Shown: in pieces, positions 52,878-61,277 of the stretch
Layout: the number at the start of each line of letters is the position of its first letter
How positions within the stretch are numbered: the first letter of the stretch is position 1
NCBI RefSeq assembly: GCF_001427525.1
Contig: NZ_LMGU01000001.1
Span: 1,831,788-1,895,787 of the forward strand
Length of the DNA stretch: 64,000 nucleotides
DNA from: Microbacterium sp. Root61
GTDB taxonomy: Bacteria; Actinomycetota; Actinomycetes; Actinomycetales; Microbacteriaceae
Direction of reading: 5' to 3'
Made by a program: the position numbers and the translations under genes
The notes under the pieces: model-generated
The model's input: the letters and a program-made list of their open reading frames with translations, nothing else
The model's database searches: none
Told to the model about the DNA's origin: nothing

Positions 52878-53939
52878 ATGACTGAGCTCACCGCCCCCGC
52901 CCTGTCCGTCCTGGATCTCGTGCCGGTGCGCGCGCAGCAGACGAGTCGGGATGCCGTCGCGGCATCGCTCGACCTCGCCGCGCACGCCGACCGCCTCGGG
53001 TATCGCCGGTACTGGTTCGCCGAGCACCACAACATGCCCTCGGTCGCGTCGACGACTCCCCCGGTGCTGATCGCGGCCGCCGCCGGACGCACGCAGCGGA
53101 TCCGCGTCGGCTCCGGCGGCGTCATGCTCCCCAACCACTCGCCGTTGATCGTCGCCGAGCAGTTCGCGGCGCTCGAGGCGATCGCGCCGGGTCGCATCGA
53201 CCTCGGCCTCGGTCGGGCGCCGGGCAGCGACCCGGTCATCAGCCGGTTGCTGCGGATGGCGGGCACCACGAGCGACGTGGAACGGTTCCCCGACCACGTC
53301 AGCGACATCATCTCGCTCGTCTCGCCCGACGGCGCCACGGTCCGGTACACCACCGGTGGCGAGTACGCCGTGCGCGCGACCCCCGCCGCGACCACGACGC
53401 CCGAGGTCTGGCTGCTCGGCTCGAGCGACTACTCGGCCCAGCTGGCGGCATCCCTCGGCCTGCCGTACGTGTTCGCGAACCACTTCTCCGGCGAGGGCCT
53501 CGAGCGCGCGCTCGAGCTGTACCGCACCGGATTCCAGCCGTCCGAGACCCTCGCTGCGCCGCGCACGTTCTTGACGGTCAACGCGGTCGCCGCACCGACC
53601 CTCGAAGAGGCCGAAGCGCGCTCCCTCCCCAACCAGCGGATGATGGCGCGGCTGCGGACGAACCGTCCGATGGTCCCGATCGAGACCGTCGAAGAGGCGA
53701 TCGCCGGGGCCGGTGACTTCGACGCCCTCGCCGAATCGGTCATGGCGTCGGCACGCGCGAAGTGGTTCGTGGGGACCGGGGCGGACGTGGCATCCGCTCT
53801 GTCGACGTTCGCTGCGAAGCACGGCGTGGACGAAGTGATGATCTCGCCGATCGCGGGCTCCTACGACGGAGAGCCGATGGATGCCGCACCCGGACGAGTG
53901 CAGACGCTCGAACTGATCGCGGCGGCACTGGCGGGCTGA
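52878..53939 (+). CDS. Luciferase-like (LLM class) flavin-dependent monooxygenase
   Basis: A 353-residue TIM-barrel enzyme of the bacterial luciferase superfamily. It begins SVLDLVPVR, then YRRYWFAEHHNMPSVASTTPPVLIAAAA and RIDLGLGRAPGSDP, a pattern shared by the MsnO8/alkanal-type group. It would use reduced FMN supplied by a reductase. The start ATG 52878 is chosen to match the usual family start; a longer frame from 52806 exists. It stands alone, followed by a strong terminator. Substrate unknown. Confidence 0.88.
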   Translation: MTELTAPALSVLDLVPVRAQQTSRDAVAASLDLAAHADRLGYRRYWFAEHHNMPSVASTTPPVLIAAAAGRTQRIRVGSGGVMLPNHSPLIVAEQFAALEAIAPGRIDLGLGRAPGSDPVISRLLRMAGTTSDVERFPDHVSDIISLVSPDGATVRYTTGGEYAVRATPAATTTPEVWLLGSSDYSAQLAASLGLPYVFANHFSGEGLERALELYRTGFQPSETLAAPRTFLTVNAVAAPTLEEAEARSLPNQRMMARLRTNRPMVPIETVEEAIAGAGDFDALAESVMASARAKWFVGTGADVASALSTFAAKHGVDEVMISPIAGSYDGEPMDAAPGRVQTLELIAAALAG

Positions 53940-53945
53940 CCCGCG

Positions 53946-53982
53946 AGCGGGGGGAGCGGCGCCGCCCGCCGCTCCCCCCGCT
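53946..53982. terminator. Bidirectional GC-rich hairpin terminator
   Basis: A perfect 16-bp stem, AGCGGGGGGAGCGGCG with its complement, and a five-base loop lie between the convergent monooxygenase and MFS genes. Confidence 0.8.
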
Positions 53983-53985
53983 GCG

Positions 53986-55194
53986 TCAGTGCGCGGCGGG
54001 TGCCGTCGTGGCCTCCACGCGTCGGCTGAGGTTGCGGGCGCTCAGCAGGATCACGACCGCCAGGACGACCGAGATCAGGTAGGCGATCCGCATCGAGCTC
54101 AGGTCGGCGACCGGGCCGATCACCGCGGCTCCGAGCAGGAAGCCCACGTAGGTGAAGGAGTTTGCCCGCGCGACGGCGACACCGCTCTGGTCGAGGCTTC
54201 CCGCTGCGGCGAACGCAAGCGGAGCGATCACGCACAGCCCGCCGCCGGCGAGGAAGAAGCCGATCAGGGCGACCGCCGGGACCGGCGCCACGACGACGGC
54301 GATCATGCCGACCAGCGCCATCAGCGCGGAGACCTGGATGACACGGGTGGCCGTGAACCGGCGGATCAGCCGATCGGCGCTCAGGCGTCCGATCAGCATC
54401 GCCGCGCTGTAGCCGCCGTACGCCAAGGCGGCGATGCTCTCCGGCGCGAGCAGGGTGTCCTTCACGAAGACCGACCCCCAGCTGGAGATCGACGACTCGA
54501 TGAAGTACGCCGAGGTCAGGACGACGCCGATCCCGATGACGGGGCGCCACGGTACCCGCACGCGCAGCGAACCCTTCTTCGCACGATCCGCCCCCGCGCC
54601 GCCGACGCGGGCATGCACCAGCGCACGCCCGGTGACCAGCAGGATCGGAATGAGCACGATCGCCTCGATGCCGAAGAACACCCACAGCGGCAGCCCCGCA
54701 TGCGCCGTTCCTGCGGCGGCGAGCGAAGCCACGATGCCCGCGGTGCTGTAGATCGCATAGAAGGCGACGACGATGCTGCGTCCGTACCGGACCTGCAGCG
54801 ACACCGCCTTCATGTTCATCGTCGCGTCCACGACGCCGAAGCCGACGCCCATCACGACCCAGGCGACCAGCAGCGTGCCCAGGTTCGGGGCGATTCCGAT
54901 GCCGACGAGCGCGACCAGTTCGGCGATGATCGCGATCCGCAGCACGATGTCGCTGTGCACGCGCTGGACGACGCTGCCGGTGACGAGCGTCGCGACACCG
55001 GCCAGGAGAGGCAGCGCGAGAGTGAGCAGCGCGAGCGTGGTGTCGGTGAACTCGAACCGCTCCTTGATTGCGGGGAGGCGCGCGAAGAGCGACCCGAAGC
55101 CGAGGCCCTGCGCGAAGAACACGACGAACAGGCTCACCCGAGCGCGTCGCATCCCTTCGGTGATTGTGGTGGCGACCGGGGTGGCTGTGCTCAT
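53986..55194 (-). CDS. MFS transporter
   Basis: A 402-residue major-facilitator protein with about twelve membrane segments and a charged central loop (ADRAKKGSLRVRV). Motifs such as FARLPAIKERF and GVVDATMNMKAVSLQ recall the YbjJ/FucP-like branch; no substrate follows from this. The start ATG overlaps the acyl-CoA ligase stop by ATGA, so it is the last gene of a three-gene operon with an acyl-CoA ligase and a MaoC-type protein. It may move the carboxylic acid used by the ligase. Confidence 0.88.
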   Translation of the reverse strand: MSTATPVATTITEGMRRARVSLFVVFFAQGLGFGSLFARLPAIKERFEFTDTTLALLTLALPLLAGVATLVTGSVVQRVHSDIVLRIAIIAELVALVGIGIAPNLGTLLVAWVVMGVGFGVVDATMNMKAVSLQVRYGRSIVVAFYAIYSTAGIVASLAAAGTAHAGLPLWVFFGIEAIVLIPILLVTGRALVHARVGGAGADRAKKGSLRVRVPWRPVIGIGVVLTSAYFIESSISSWGSVFVKDTLLAPESIAALAYGGYSAAMLIGRLSADRLIRRFTATRVIQVSALMALVGMIAVVVAPVPAVALIGFFLAGGGLCVIAPLAFAAAGSLDQSGVAVARANSFTYVGFLLGAAVIGPVADLSSMRIAYLISVVLAVVILLSARNLSRRVEATTAPAAH

Positions 55195-56786
55195 GGTGTG
55201 TGCTCCAAGGGGACAGGGCTCGACGGTGAGCCTGCGGACGACGCCGAGCGGGATGCCCGACGCCGCAGCTCCTGCTTGTCGACCTTGCCGACCGGCAGAA
55301 GCGGGAGATCGTCGACGATGACGAACTCCTTGGGGACCTTGTAGTTCGCCAGGTGCGCGCGGCTGAATTCGCGCAACCCTTCGGCGTGCGGCAGACGTCC
55401 TGCCGCGGCGACGACGTAGGCGACGCCCACCTCGCCGAACATGTCGTCGGGCCGACCGATCACGGCGGCCTGGGCGACGTCATCGTGGGACTCGAGGCAC
55501 AGCTCGATCTCCCGAGGGTAGACGTTGTAGCCACCGGACTTGATCATGTCGGACCGGCGTCCGACCAGGCGGAGGTTGCCGTCCGCACGCACCACGCCGA
55601 TGTCACCGGTGCGGAACCATCCGTCAGCGGCATAGGCATCCGTCGTCGCCTCCGGGCGGCCGAAGTACTCCACGAAGAGCCCCTCGTGCCGCACCTGCAG
55701 TTCGCCCTGCTCACCGGGCGATACTTCGCGATCATCGTCACCGATGAGGCGCACGCGCATGCCGGGATCGAATCGCCCGACGGTGTGCGCGAGCACCTCG
55801 TCGGTGGCGTCGGCGTCGGTGAACGTGATCGACGCGGTCGTCTCGGTCATGCCGTACACGGTCATCAGCCCGATGCCGCGCTCGCGATACACGCGGATGA
55901 CGTCGATCGGCAGCGGGGCGCCGCCCCAGACGATCCATCGCAGGCTGCTCAGGTCGCGGGTCGCGAAGTCCGGGTGGATGGTCAGCAGCTGCAGCACCGT
56001 GGGCACCGTCATCAGATTCGTCAGCCGGAGGGTCTCGATGCACGCCAGCATCTCGGCCGGATCGAACTGCTCCAGCAGCGCGAGCATGCCGCCGGCCACG
56101 AGCGTGGTGCCGGTGAGGTCGGCGATACACGCGACGTGATTGATCGGCAGGTTGCACGGCACCCGCGGCGCATCGATGCCGAGCACCTCGGCTTCGACGA
56201 CGGATGCGTAGACGAGACCGCGGTGGCTGAGCACCGCCCCTTTGGGTGTACCGCTGGAGCCGGAGGTGAACACGATCACCGCCGCGTCATCGGCGGCCGC
56301 CGCATGGTGCGGAAGCGCTCTGCCGTCCGGGAGGACGGCCAGTGCGCCGGTTGCAGGCCCGGCGTCGAGGCGATAGGCGCCGGCGACGTCGTACTCCTGC
56401 GCCAGCAGCGCGATGTCGTCGTCGTACGCGCGACCGTCGACCTGCGCGAGGGAGAGGATGACCCGCGGCCGGGAGTCGGCGATCACATGAGCGAGCTCCC
56501 GATAGGTGTACTTCGGATTCAGGCCGACCCACACCGCGCCGATCCGCCCTGCGGCGAGCAGCGAGATCAGGTACTCCGGACGCGGCGTGCTCAGCACCGC
56601 CACGCGATCCCCCGCGACGACGCCGGTAGAGGCCAGCGCCGCGGCCAAGGCGTCCACGCGCTCGCGCAGAACCCGATACGACAGCGTCACGCCGTCGTGC
56701 CACACGGCGTCTGCGTCAGGCCGCTCGACGGCGTGCAGATCGAGGTAGTCCGCGAACGTCGTCAGTCGCGGCAGTGAGAGGGTCAT
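55191..56786 (-). CDS. AMP-forming acyl-CoA ligase
   Basis: A 531-residue ANL-superfamily enzyme. It has the P-loop FTSGSSGTPKG, the YGMTETTAS A5 motif, the WFRTGDIGV hinge region and the catalytic lysine in LPVGKVDK. It activates a carboxylic acid to its CoA ester using ATP. It lies eight bases after the MaoC-type gene and overlaps the MFS gene. Chain length or ring type of the acid is unclear. A TetR regulator divergent from the operon probably controls it by sensing the acyl-CoA. Confidence 0.91.
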   Translation of the reverse strand: MTLSLPRLTTFADYLDLHAVERPDADAVWHDGVTLSYRVLRERVDALAAALASTGVVAGDRVAVLSTPRPEYLISLLAAGRIGAVWVGLNPKYTYRELAHVIADSRPRVILSLAQVDGRAYDDDIALLAQEYDVAGAYRLDAGPATGALAVLPDGRALPHHAAAADDAAVIVFTSGSSGTPKGAVLSHRGLVYASVVEAEVLGIDAPRVPCNLPINHVACIADLTGTTLVAGGMLALLEQFDPAEMLACIETLRLTNLMTVPTVLQLLTIHPDFATRDLSSLRWIVWGGAPLPIDVIRVYRERGIGLMTVYGMTETTASITFTDADATDEVLAHTVGRFDPGMRVRLIGDDDREVSPGEQGELQVRHEGLFVEYFGRPEATTDAYAADGWFRTGDIGVVRADGNLRLVGRRSDMIKSGGYNVYPREIELCLESHDDVAQAAVIGRPDDMFGEVGVAYVVAAAGRLPHAEGLREFSRAHLANYKVPKEFVIVDDLPLLPVGKVDKQELRRRASRSASSAGSPSSPVPLEHTP

Positions 56787-56794
56787 CCGGCAGC

Positions 56795-57292
56795 TCAGTC
56801 CTGCGTGGGGACGACGTCACGCCCGTCGTCGCGGGTCGCGTACAGGCAGACCCAGCGGGCGACCATCGCGGGCTTGTCCTCACCCTCGATCTCGATGGTG
56901 TTGTCGGTCTTCACCAGCCATGTGCCGTCGCCGCGGGCCTCGGCCTCCACGAGCACGGAGACGCAGCGGATGCGCTGCCCGACGAAGACGGGGTGCGCGA
57001 AACGCACGCGATCCAGCCCGTAGTTGAAGCCGTAGATACCCTCGCCCGACAGCGGGCTCTCGTTGAAGTGGAACGAGGTGAGCATGCTCAGCAGCAGGAA
57101 GCCGTCCACCAGCGTGGCGCCGAGCGGGTTGTTCTTGCTGGCGGTGAGGTCGGTGTGCGCGGGGTCCAGGTAGGTGGCGACGGCGAACTGACCCAGGTGC
57201 TCGGAATCCACCGACATCCAGGGCGACTCGAAGAATGTGCTTCCGACGTGCTCGACGATCGTGGGCAGGGGCATCGTTCGGCGCTGCGACAC
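56795..57292 (-). CDS. MaoC-type hot-dog fold (enoyl-CoA hydratase-like) protein
   Basis: A 165-residue single hot-dog protein of the MaoC dehydratase group. The NYGLDRVRFAHPVFVGQRI region is typical; the usual hydratase Asp/His pair is not obvious by eye, so activity is uncertain. It starts at GTG 57292 with GGAGG four bases upstream. It is the first gene of the operon with the acyl-CoA ligase. It could hydrate the enoyl-CoA product or act as a thioesterase-like binder. Confidence 0.82.
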   Translation of the reverse strand: MSQRRTMPLPTIVEHVGSTFFESPWMSVDSEHLGQFAVATYLDPAHTDLTASKNNPLGATLVDGFLLLSMLTSFHFNESPLSGEGIYGFNYGLDRVRFAHPVFVGQRIRCVSVLVEAEARGDGTWLVKTDNTIEIEGEDKPAMVARWVCLYATRDDGRDVVPTQD

Positions 57293-57308
57293 GCTTCCTC
57301 CAAAAGGT

Positions 57309-57324
57309 AAGTAAGTATTTGCTT
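57309..57324. promoter_or_regulatory. TetR operator candidate
   Basis: AAGTAAGTATTTGCTT is an imperfect palindrome (12 of 16 positions symmetric) in an AT-rich 99-base gap between the MaoC gene and the divergent tetR gene. It lies where a TetR repressor would block the operon promoter. Confidence 0.55.
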
Positions 57325-57391
57325 TAGTCTGTCTGGTGACGGTTCCCCCGTCAATGGTCGACTTCTTCCCCGGGATGCGAGGATGTGCAGG

Positions 57392-58021
57392 ATGCCGAAA
57401 GAAGACGTTGTCCCCCGTCGAGAGCCGCAGCAGGCGCGCGGCCGCGCCGCCGTGTCGGCGATCCTGAGTGCGACGAGCGAGCTGCTGGAGGAACAGGGCC
57501 TCGACAGTCTCACCACCTCCGCGATCGCGGAGCGCGCCGGGGTGAACATCGCGACGCTCTATCGCTACTACCCGAACAAGTTCACGATCGTGCGGGAACT
57601 GGCCGAGAGCCTGGAGCTCGAACGGTCGGATGTCTCGATCGCAGCACTGCAGGAGCTCTCGTCCGACTCCGACTGGCGGATCCCGGTGCGGGAGGCGATC
57701 GACGCCGTCGCGAGTCTTCGCCGTGCCCGGCCCGGCGCGCGCGCCATCCGTCGTGCCCTCCAGTCATCTCCCGCACTGTGGGACCTCGATCACGACGTCG
57801 TCGTGCGCACTGCGGATGCCGTCGCCCCGTTCCTGCGCAGGGTCAACCCGTCACTCACCCCCACGGATGCGCACGATGTCGCCCTCGTGGTCGTCAGCAC
57901 GGTGACGCGGCTGCTCGACCTCGTCAACGACGCACCCGATCAAGCGCCCGGCGTGCACACACAGACGCACCTCATGATCGAGCGCTACCTGGCGCCCTAC
58001 CTCGACGTCGCGCGGGCCTGA
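57392..58021 (+). CDS. TetR-family transcriptional regulator
   Basis: A 209-residue regulator with an N-terminal TetR helix-turn-helix (TTSAIAERAGVNIATLYRYYPNKFTIV) and an all-helical ligand domain. ATG 57392 is preferred over 57383 because GAGG lies about eight bases before it. It is divergent from the MaoC/acyl-CoA ligase/MFS operon with a palindrome between, so it likely represses the operon until an acyl-CoA or free acid binds. Confidence 0.9.
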   Translation: MPKEDVVPRREPQQARGRAAVSAILSATSELLEEQGLDSLTTSAIAERAGVNIATLYRYYPNKFTIVRELAESLELERSDVSIAALQELSSDSDWRIPVREAIDAVASLRRARPGARAIRRALQSSPALWDLDHDVVVRTADAVAPFLRRVNPSLTPTDAHDVALVVVSTVTRLLDLVNDAPDQAPGVHTQTHLMIERYLAPYLDVARA

Positions 58022-58043
58022 CGCGACGTCAGCGCGGGGTTCC

Positions 58044-58451
58044 TCAGTCCACGAGCGCCGCGACGGCCTCGATCTCGACGAGCTGGTGCTCGTAGCCGAG
58101 GACCGTGACGCCGAGCAGCGTGCTGGGCACGTCGTGCGCTCCGAAGGCGTCGCGCACGACCTCCCACACCGCGCCGAGATCGGCCCGATCCGACGAGGCG
58201 ACGAGCACCCGCGTGCTGATGACGTCCTCCAGCGTGGCGCCGGCATCGGCCAGCGCCCGGGTCATGGTGTCGACGCACGCGGCGGCCTGGCCGACGTAGT
58301 CTCCGATCGCGGCCGTAGTGCCGTCGTCGTCGAGCGGGCACGCTCCGGCGAGGAACACCAGGCGGGCGTTGCTCGGCGCCGTCGCCGCGTAGGCGTACTC
58401 GGCCACATCGGAGAGGGTCGCGGAACGGATGAGGGTGACGGCGCTGGGCAT
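58044..58451 (-). CDS. Rid-family (YjgF/YER057c/UK114) protein lacking the deaminase arginine
   Basis: A 135-residue trimer-forming Rid protein: [34 protein letters not shown] and [12 protein letters not shown] match the fold. In RidA the catalytic arginine is in a P-A-R triplet before the last strand; here the aligned stretch is DVPSTLLG, with no arginine. It therefore probably does not deaminate enamines/imines as RidA does and belongs to another Rid subfamily. It is convergent with tetR and follows pheA on the same strand after 29 bases. Confidence 0.85.
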   Translation of the reverse strand: MPSAVTLIRSATLSDVAEYAYAATAPSNARLVFLAGACPLDDDGTTAAIGDYVGQAAACVDTMTRALADAGATLEDVISTRVLVASSDRADLGAVWEVVRDAFGAHDVPSTLLGVTVLGYEHQLVEIEAVAALVD

Positions 58452-58480
58452 GCCGGAATTCTCGCAGACCCGCGATCGCC

Positions 58481-59464
58481 CTACTGTTCGGGGGCCCCGC
58501 TGATCAGTCCGCGCAACCAGTCGCGGGCCTCGACGAACACCTCGTCGGAGTAGCGCTCGGGGTAGTGCACGACGGCGCGGTCCGCCCGCGGGTAGGACCC
58601 GAGGAAGGTGACGCCCGGGCTGAAACGACGCAGTCCGAGGAGCGCGTCGGCCATCCGCTCGTCCTCGATGTGGCCGTCGGCATCGATGATGAAACGGTAC
58701 CGACCGAGGGCGTCGCCGACCGGCCGCGAAGCCAGCAGCGACAGGTTGATGCCGCGGGTGGAGAACTGCTCGAGCATCTCGAGGAGCGCGCCGGGGTGAT
58801 CATCGGGCAGCTCGGCGATCAGCGAGGTCTTGTCGGCGCCGGTGGGCGGCAGCGGCGCTGTGGTGCGGCTGACCAGCACGAAGCGCGTGACGGCGTCGGG
58901 GTTGTCGCCGATGTGCTCGGCGAGCAGCTCGAGGTCGTGGTGCTCGAGGATGCCGGGCGGAGCGATCGCGGCATCCGCATCACTCGTCCCGTCCAGCAGC
59001 CCGACGGCGCTCGCGACGTTGCTGGAGGCCGGGATGTGCGCGTGGGCGGGCACCGTCTGCGAGAGCCATTGCAGGCACTGCGCGTAGGCCACGGGATGGG
59101 CCGCGATGACCGAGACGTCCTGCAGCCGCGCGCCGGGACGCCCGACCAGGACGAAGTTGACGGGCACCAGGTACTCGCCGACGATGCGCAGACCCGGAAT
59201 GGTCGCGAGTGCGTCCTGTGCCGTGGAGACGCCGCCGTCGACCGAGTTCTCGATCGCGATCATCGCGGCATCGGAGCGACCCTCGATCACGTCGGCGAGC
59301 GCTTCGCCGACGTTGCGCACCGACGTCCAGCGCTGTCCGCGGGCTTCGGGCACCTGCGCGAGTGCTGCTTCGGTAAAGGTGCCGGCCGGACCCAGATAGC
59401 TGTAGGTGCGTCGGAGCGGTTCGGCGGGCTCGAATGTCACGGTGCTCAGCCTAGCCGCGTTCAC
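58481..59464 (-). CDS. pheA: Prephenate dehydratase
   Basis: A monofunctional prephenate dehydratase of 327 residues. The PDT domain has [26 protein letters not shown] and [10 protein letters not shown] with the catalytic Thr-Arg-Phe. A C-terminal ACT domain follows ([25 protein letters not shown]) for allosteric control by phenylalanine. It makes phenylpyruvate for phenylalanine synthesis. The GTG at 59464 has GGAG nine bases upstream; a second GTG at 59440 would shorten it by eight residues. Fully core metabolism, probably with pgm nearby. Confidence 0.93.
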   Translation of the reverse strand: MNAARLSTVTFEPAEPLRRTYSYLGPAGTFTEAALAQVPEARGQRWTSVRNVGEALADVIEGRSDAAMIAIENSVDGGVSTAQDALATIPGLRIVGEYLVPVNFVLVGRPGARLQDVSVIAAHPVAYAQCLQWLSQTVPAHAHIPASSNVASAVGLLDGTSDADAAIAPPGILEHHDLELLAEHIGDNPDAVTRFVLVSRTTAPLPPTGADKTSLIAELPDDHPGALLEMLEQFSTRGINLSLLASRPVGDALGRYRFIIDADGHIEDERMADALLGLRRFSPGVTFLGSYPRADRAVVHYPERYSDEVFVEARDWLRGLISGAPEQ

Positions 59465-59556
59465 AATTCAGTCTCCGCGCGAGCCCAGGCGTGGACCGCC
59501 CGCGCAATTCCGCGGTCGTTGTGCCGCCGTGGACATGGGCGGACTGAATTGCGAAC
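59459..59556. repeat. Imperfect palindromic element between pheA and pgm
   Basis: Outer arms GTTCACAATTCAGTC (59459-59473) and GACTGAATTGCGAAC (59542-59556) are complementary at 14 of 15 positions. A third related GCGCAATTCCGCGG lies in the middle (from about 59505). The left arm overlaps the pheA start region. It could be a tandem operator, a small intergenic repeat family or a leader hairpin. No such function is shown. Confidence 0.5.
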
Positions 59557-59614
59557 GGCACACCATCGCGACGATCCGTGCGCGAGGCGCCGAACACGGG
59601 GCAGACTGGGAGTC

Positions 59615-61255
59615 ATGAGCCGCGCAGGATCTCCCGCCGAACCATCCGACCTCATCGACATCGATGAGCTGATCGCCGCGTACTACGACCTCAGACCGGA
59701 TGCCTCGGTGCCCGAGCAGCGGGTCGCGTTCGGCACCAGCGGGCATCGCGGGTCCTCGCTGTCGACGAGCTTCAACGAGGAGCACATCCTCGCAACGACC
59801 CAGGCGATCGTCGACTACCGCACGGCGCGGGGCATCGCCGGGCCGCTGTTCCTCGGCCGCGACACGCACGGGCTGTCGCTGCCGGCCGAGCGCAGCGCCG
59901 TCGAGGTGCTGGTCGCCAACGGGGTGGACGTGCGCCTGGATTCCCGCGACTCGTGGGTGCCGACGCCGGCGCTCAGCCACGCGATCCTCACCTACAACCG
60001 CGGTCGCGCACTCGATGACCCGGGTCGCTCCGACGGCATCGTGGTCACACCGAGCCACAACCCGCCGCGCGACGGCGGCTTCAAGTACAACCCGCCGAAC
60101 GGCGGCCCCGCCGACACCGACGCGACCGGATGGATCGCCGACCGCGCGAACGCGCTGATCGCCGGCGGCCTCGAGGGCGTGCGCCGCACCCCGTTCAAGG
60201 ACCTCGACGCCGACGCGCTCGGGACGTACGACTTCCGCGACGCGTACGTGCGCGATCTGATCCACATCATCGACATCGACGCGATCCGCAAGGCCGGGGT
60301 GCGCATCGGCGCCGACCCCCTCGGCGGTGCATCCGTCGAGTACTGGGCGCTGATCGCGGAGGTCTACGGGCTGGACCTGACCGTCGTGAACCCGGACGTC
60401 GATCCGACCTGGCGGTTCATGACGCTGGACTGGGACGAGAAGATCCGCATGGATCCGTCCTCCCCCTCGGCGATGGCCTCGCTCGTGGCCCGCCGCGACG
60501 AGTACGACATCCTCACCGGCAACGACGCCGACGCCGACCGCCACGGCATCGTCACGCCCGACGGCGGGCTGATGAACCCGAACCACTACCTCGCGGTCGC
60601 GATCGACTACCTGTTCTCGCATCGCGACGGCTGGCCGGCAGATGCCGCGATCGGCAAGACGCTCGTCTCGTCGATGATCATCGACCGCGTCGCCGAGTCG
60701 CTCGGCCGCACGCTGCTCGAGGTGCCCGTCGGGTTCAAGTGGTTCGTGCCCGGGCTGCTGGACGGCTCGGTCGCGTTCGGCGGCGAGGAGTCCGCCGGAG
60801 CATCCTTCCTGCGCAAGGACGGCGCGGTCTGGACGACCGACAAGGACGGCATCCTGCTATGCCTGCTCGCGGCGGAGATCCTGGCGGTCACCGGCAAGAC
60901 CCCGTCGCAGCGCTATGCCGAGCTCGAGGCCCGATTCGGGGCATCCGCCTATCAGCGTGTCGACGCTCCCGCGACGCCCGCGCAGAAGGCGCTGCTCGGA
61001 AAGCTGTCGCCGGATGCCGTGACCGCGGTCGAGCTGGCCGGCGAGCCGATCACCGCAAAGCTGTCGCACGCGCCCGGCAACGGCGCCGCCATCGGCGGGC
61101 TCAAGGTGCAGACCGAGCACGCGTGGTTCGCCGCGCGCCCGTCCGGCACGGAGGACGTCTACAAGCTGTACGCCGAGTCGCTGCGCGGCCCAGACCACCT
61201 CGCCGAGGTGCAGGCGGAGGCGCGCGCGGTGGTCACGGAGGCGCTGGGCGGGTAG
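59615..61255 (+). CDS. pgm: Phosphoglucomutase (alpha-D-glucose phosphate-specific)
   Basis: A 546-residue phosphohexomutase. Conserved sites: active-site phosphoserine loop [11 protein letters not shown], metal-binding [10 protein letters not shown], sugar-binding [10 protein letters not shown] and the phosphate-binding [15 protein letters not shown]. The [11 protein letters not shown]-terminus is that of the bacterial PgcA/Pgm type, which interconverts glucose-1-phosphate and glucose-6-phosphate. The start ATG 59615 is preferred; an open extension into pheA is a shadow. It is convergent with the trimethylamine-monooxygenase-type gene. Confidence 0.95.
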   Translation: MSRAGSPAEPSDLIDIDELIAAYYDLRPDASVPEQRVAFGTSGHRGSSLSTSFNEEHILATTQAIVDYRTARGIAGPLFLGRDTHGLSLPAERSAVEVLVANGVDVRLDSRDSWVPTPALSHAILTYNRGRALDDPGRSDGIVVTPSHNPPRDGGFKYNPPNGGPADTDATGWIADRANALIAGGLEGVRRTPFKDLDADALGTYDFRDAYVRDLIHIIDIDAIRKAGVRIGADPLGGASVEYWALIAEVYGLDLTVVNPDVDPTWRFMTLDWDEKIRMDPSSPSAMASLVARRDEYDILTGNDADADRHGIVTPDGGLMNPNHYLAVAIDYLFSHRDGWPADAAIGKTLVSSMIIDRVAESLGRTLLEVPVGFKWFVPGLLDGSVAFGGEESAGASFLRKDGAVWTTDKDGILLCLLAAEILAVTGKTPSQRYAELEARFGASAYQRVDAPATPAQKALLGKLSPDAVTAVELAGEPITAKLSHAPGNGAAIGGLKVQTEHAWFAARPSGTEDVYKLYAESLRGPDHLAEVQAEARAVVTEALGG

Positions 61256-61277
61256 CCCACCGCCTCCGCGGCTCCGG

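Noticed and set aside
58565..59614. N-terminal extension of the phosphoglucomutase frame
   Set aside because: It runs antisense to pheA, lacks homology-like pattern and is not preceded by a ribosome-binding site; pgm starts at 59615.
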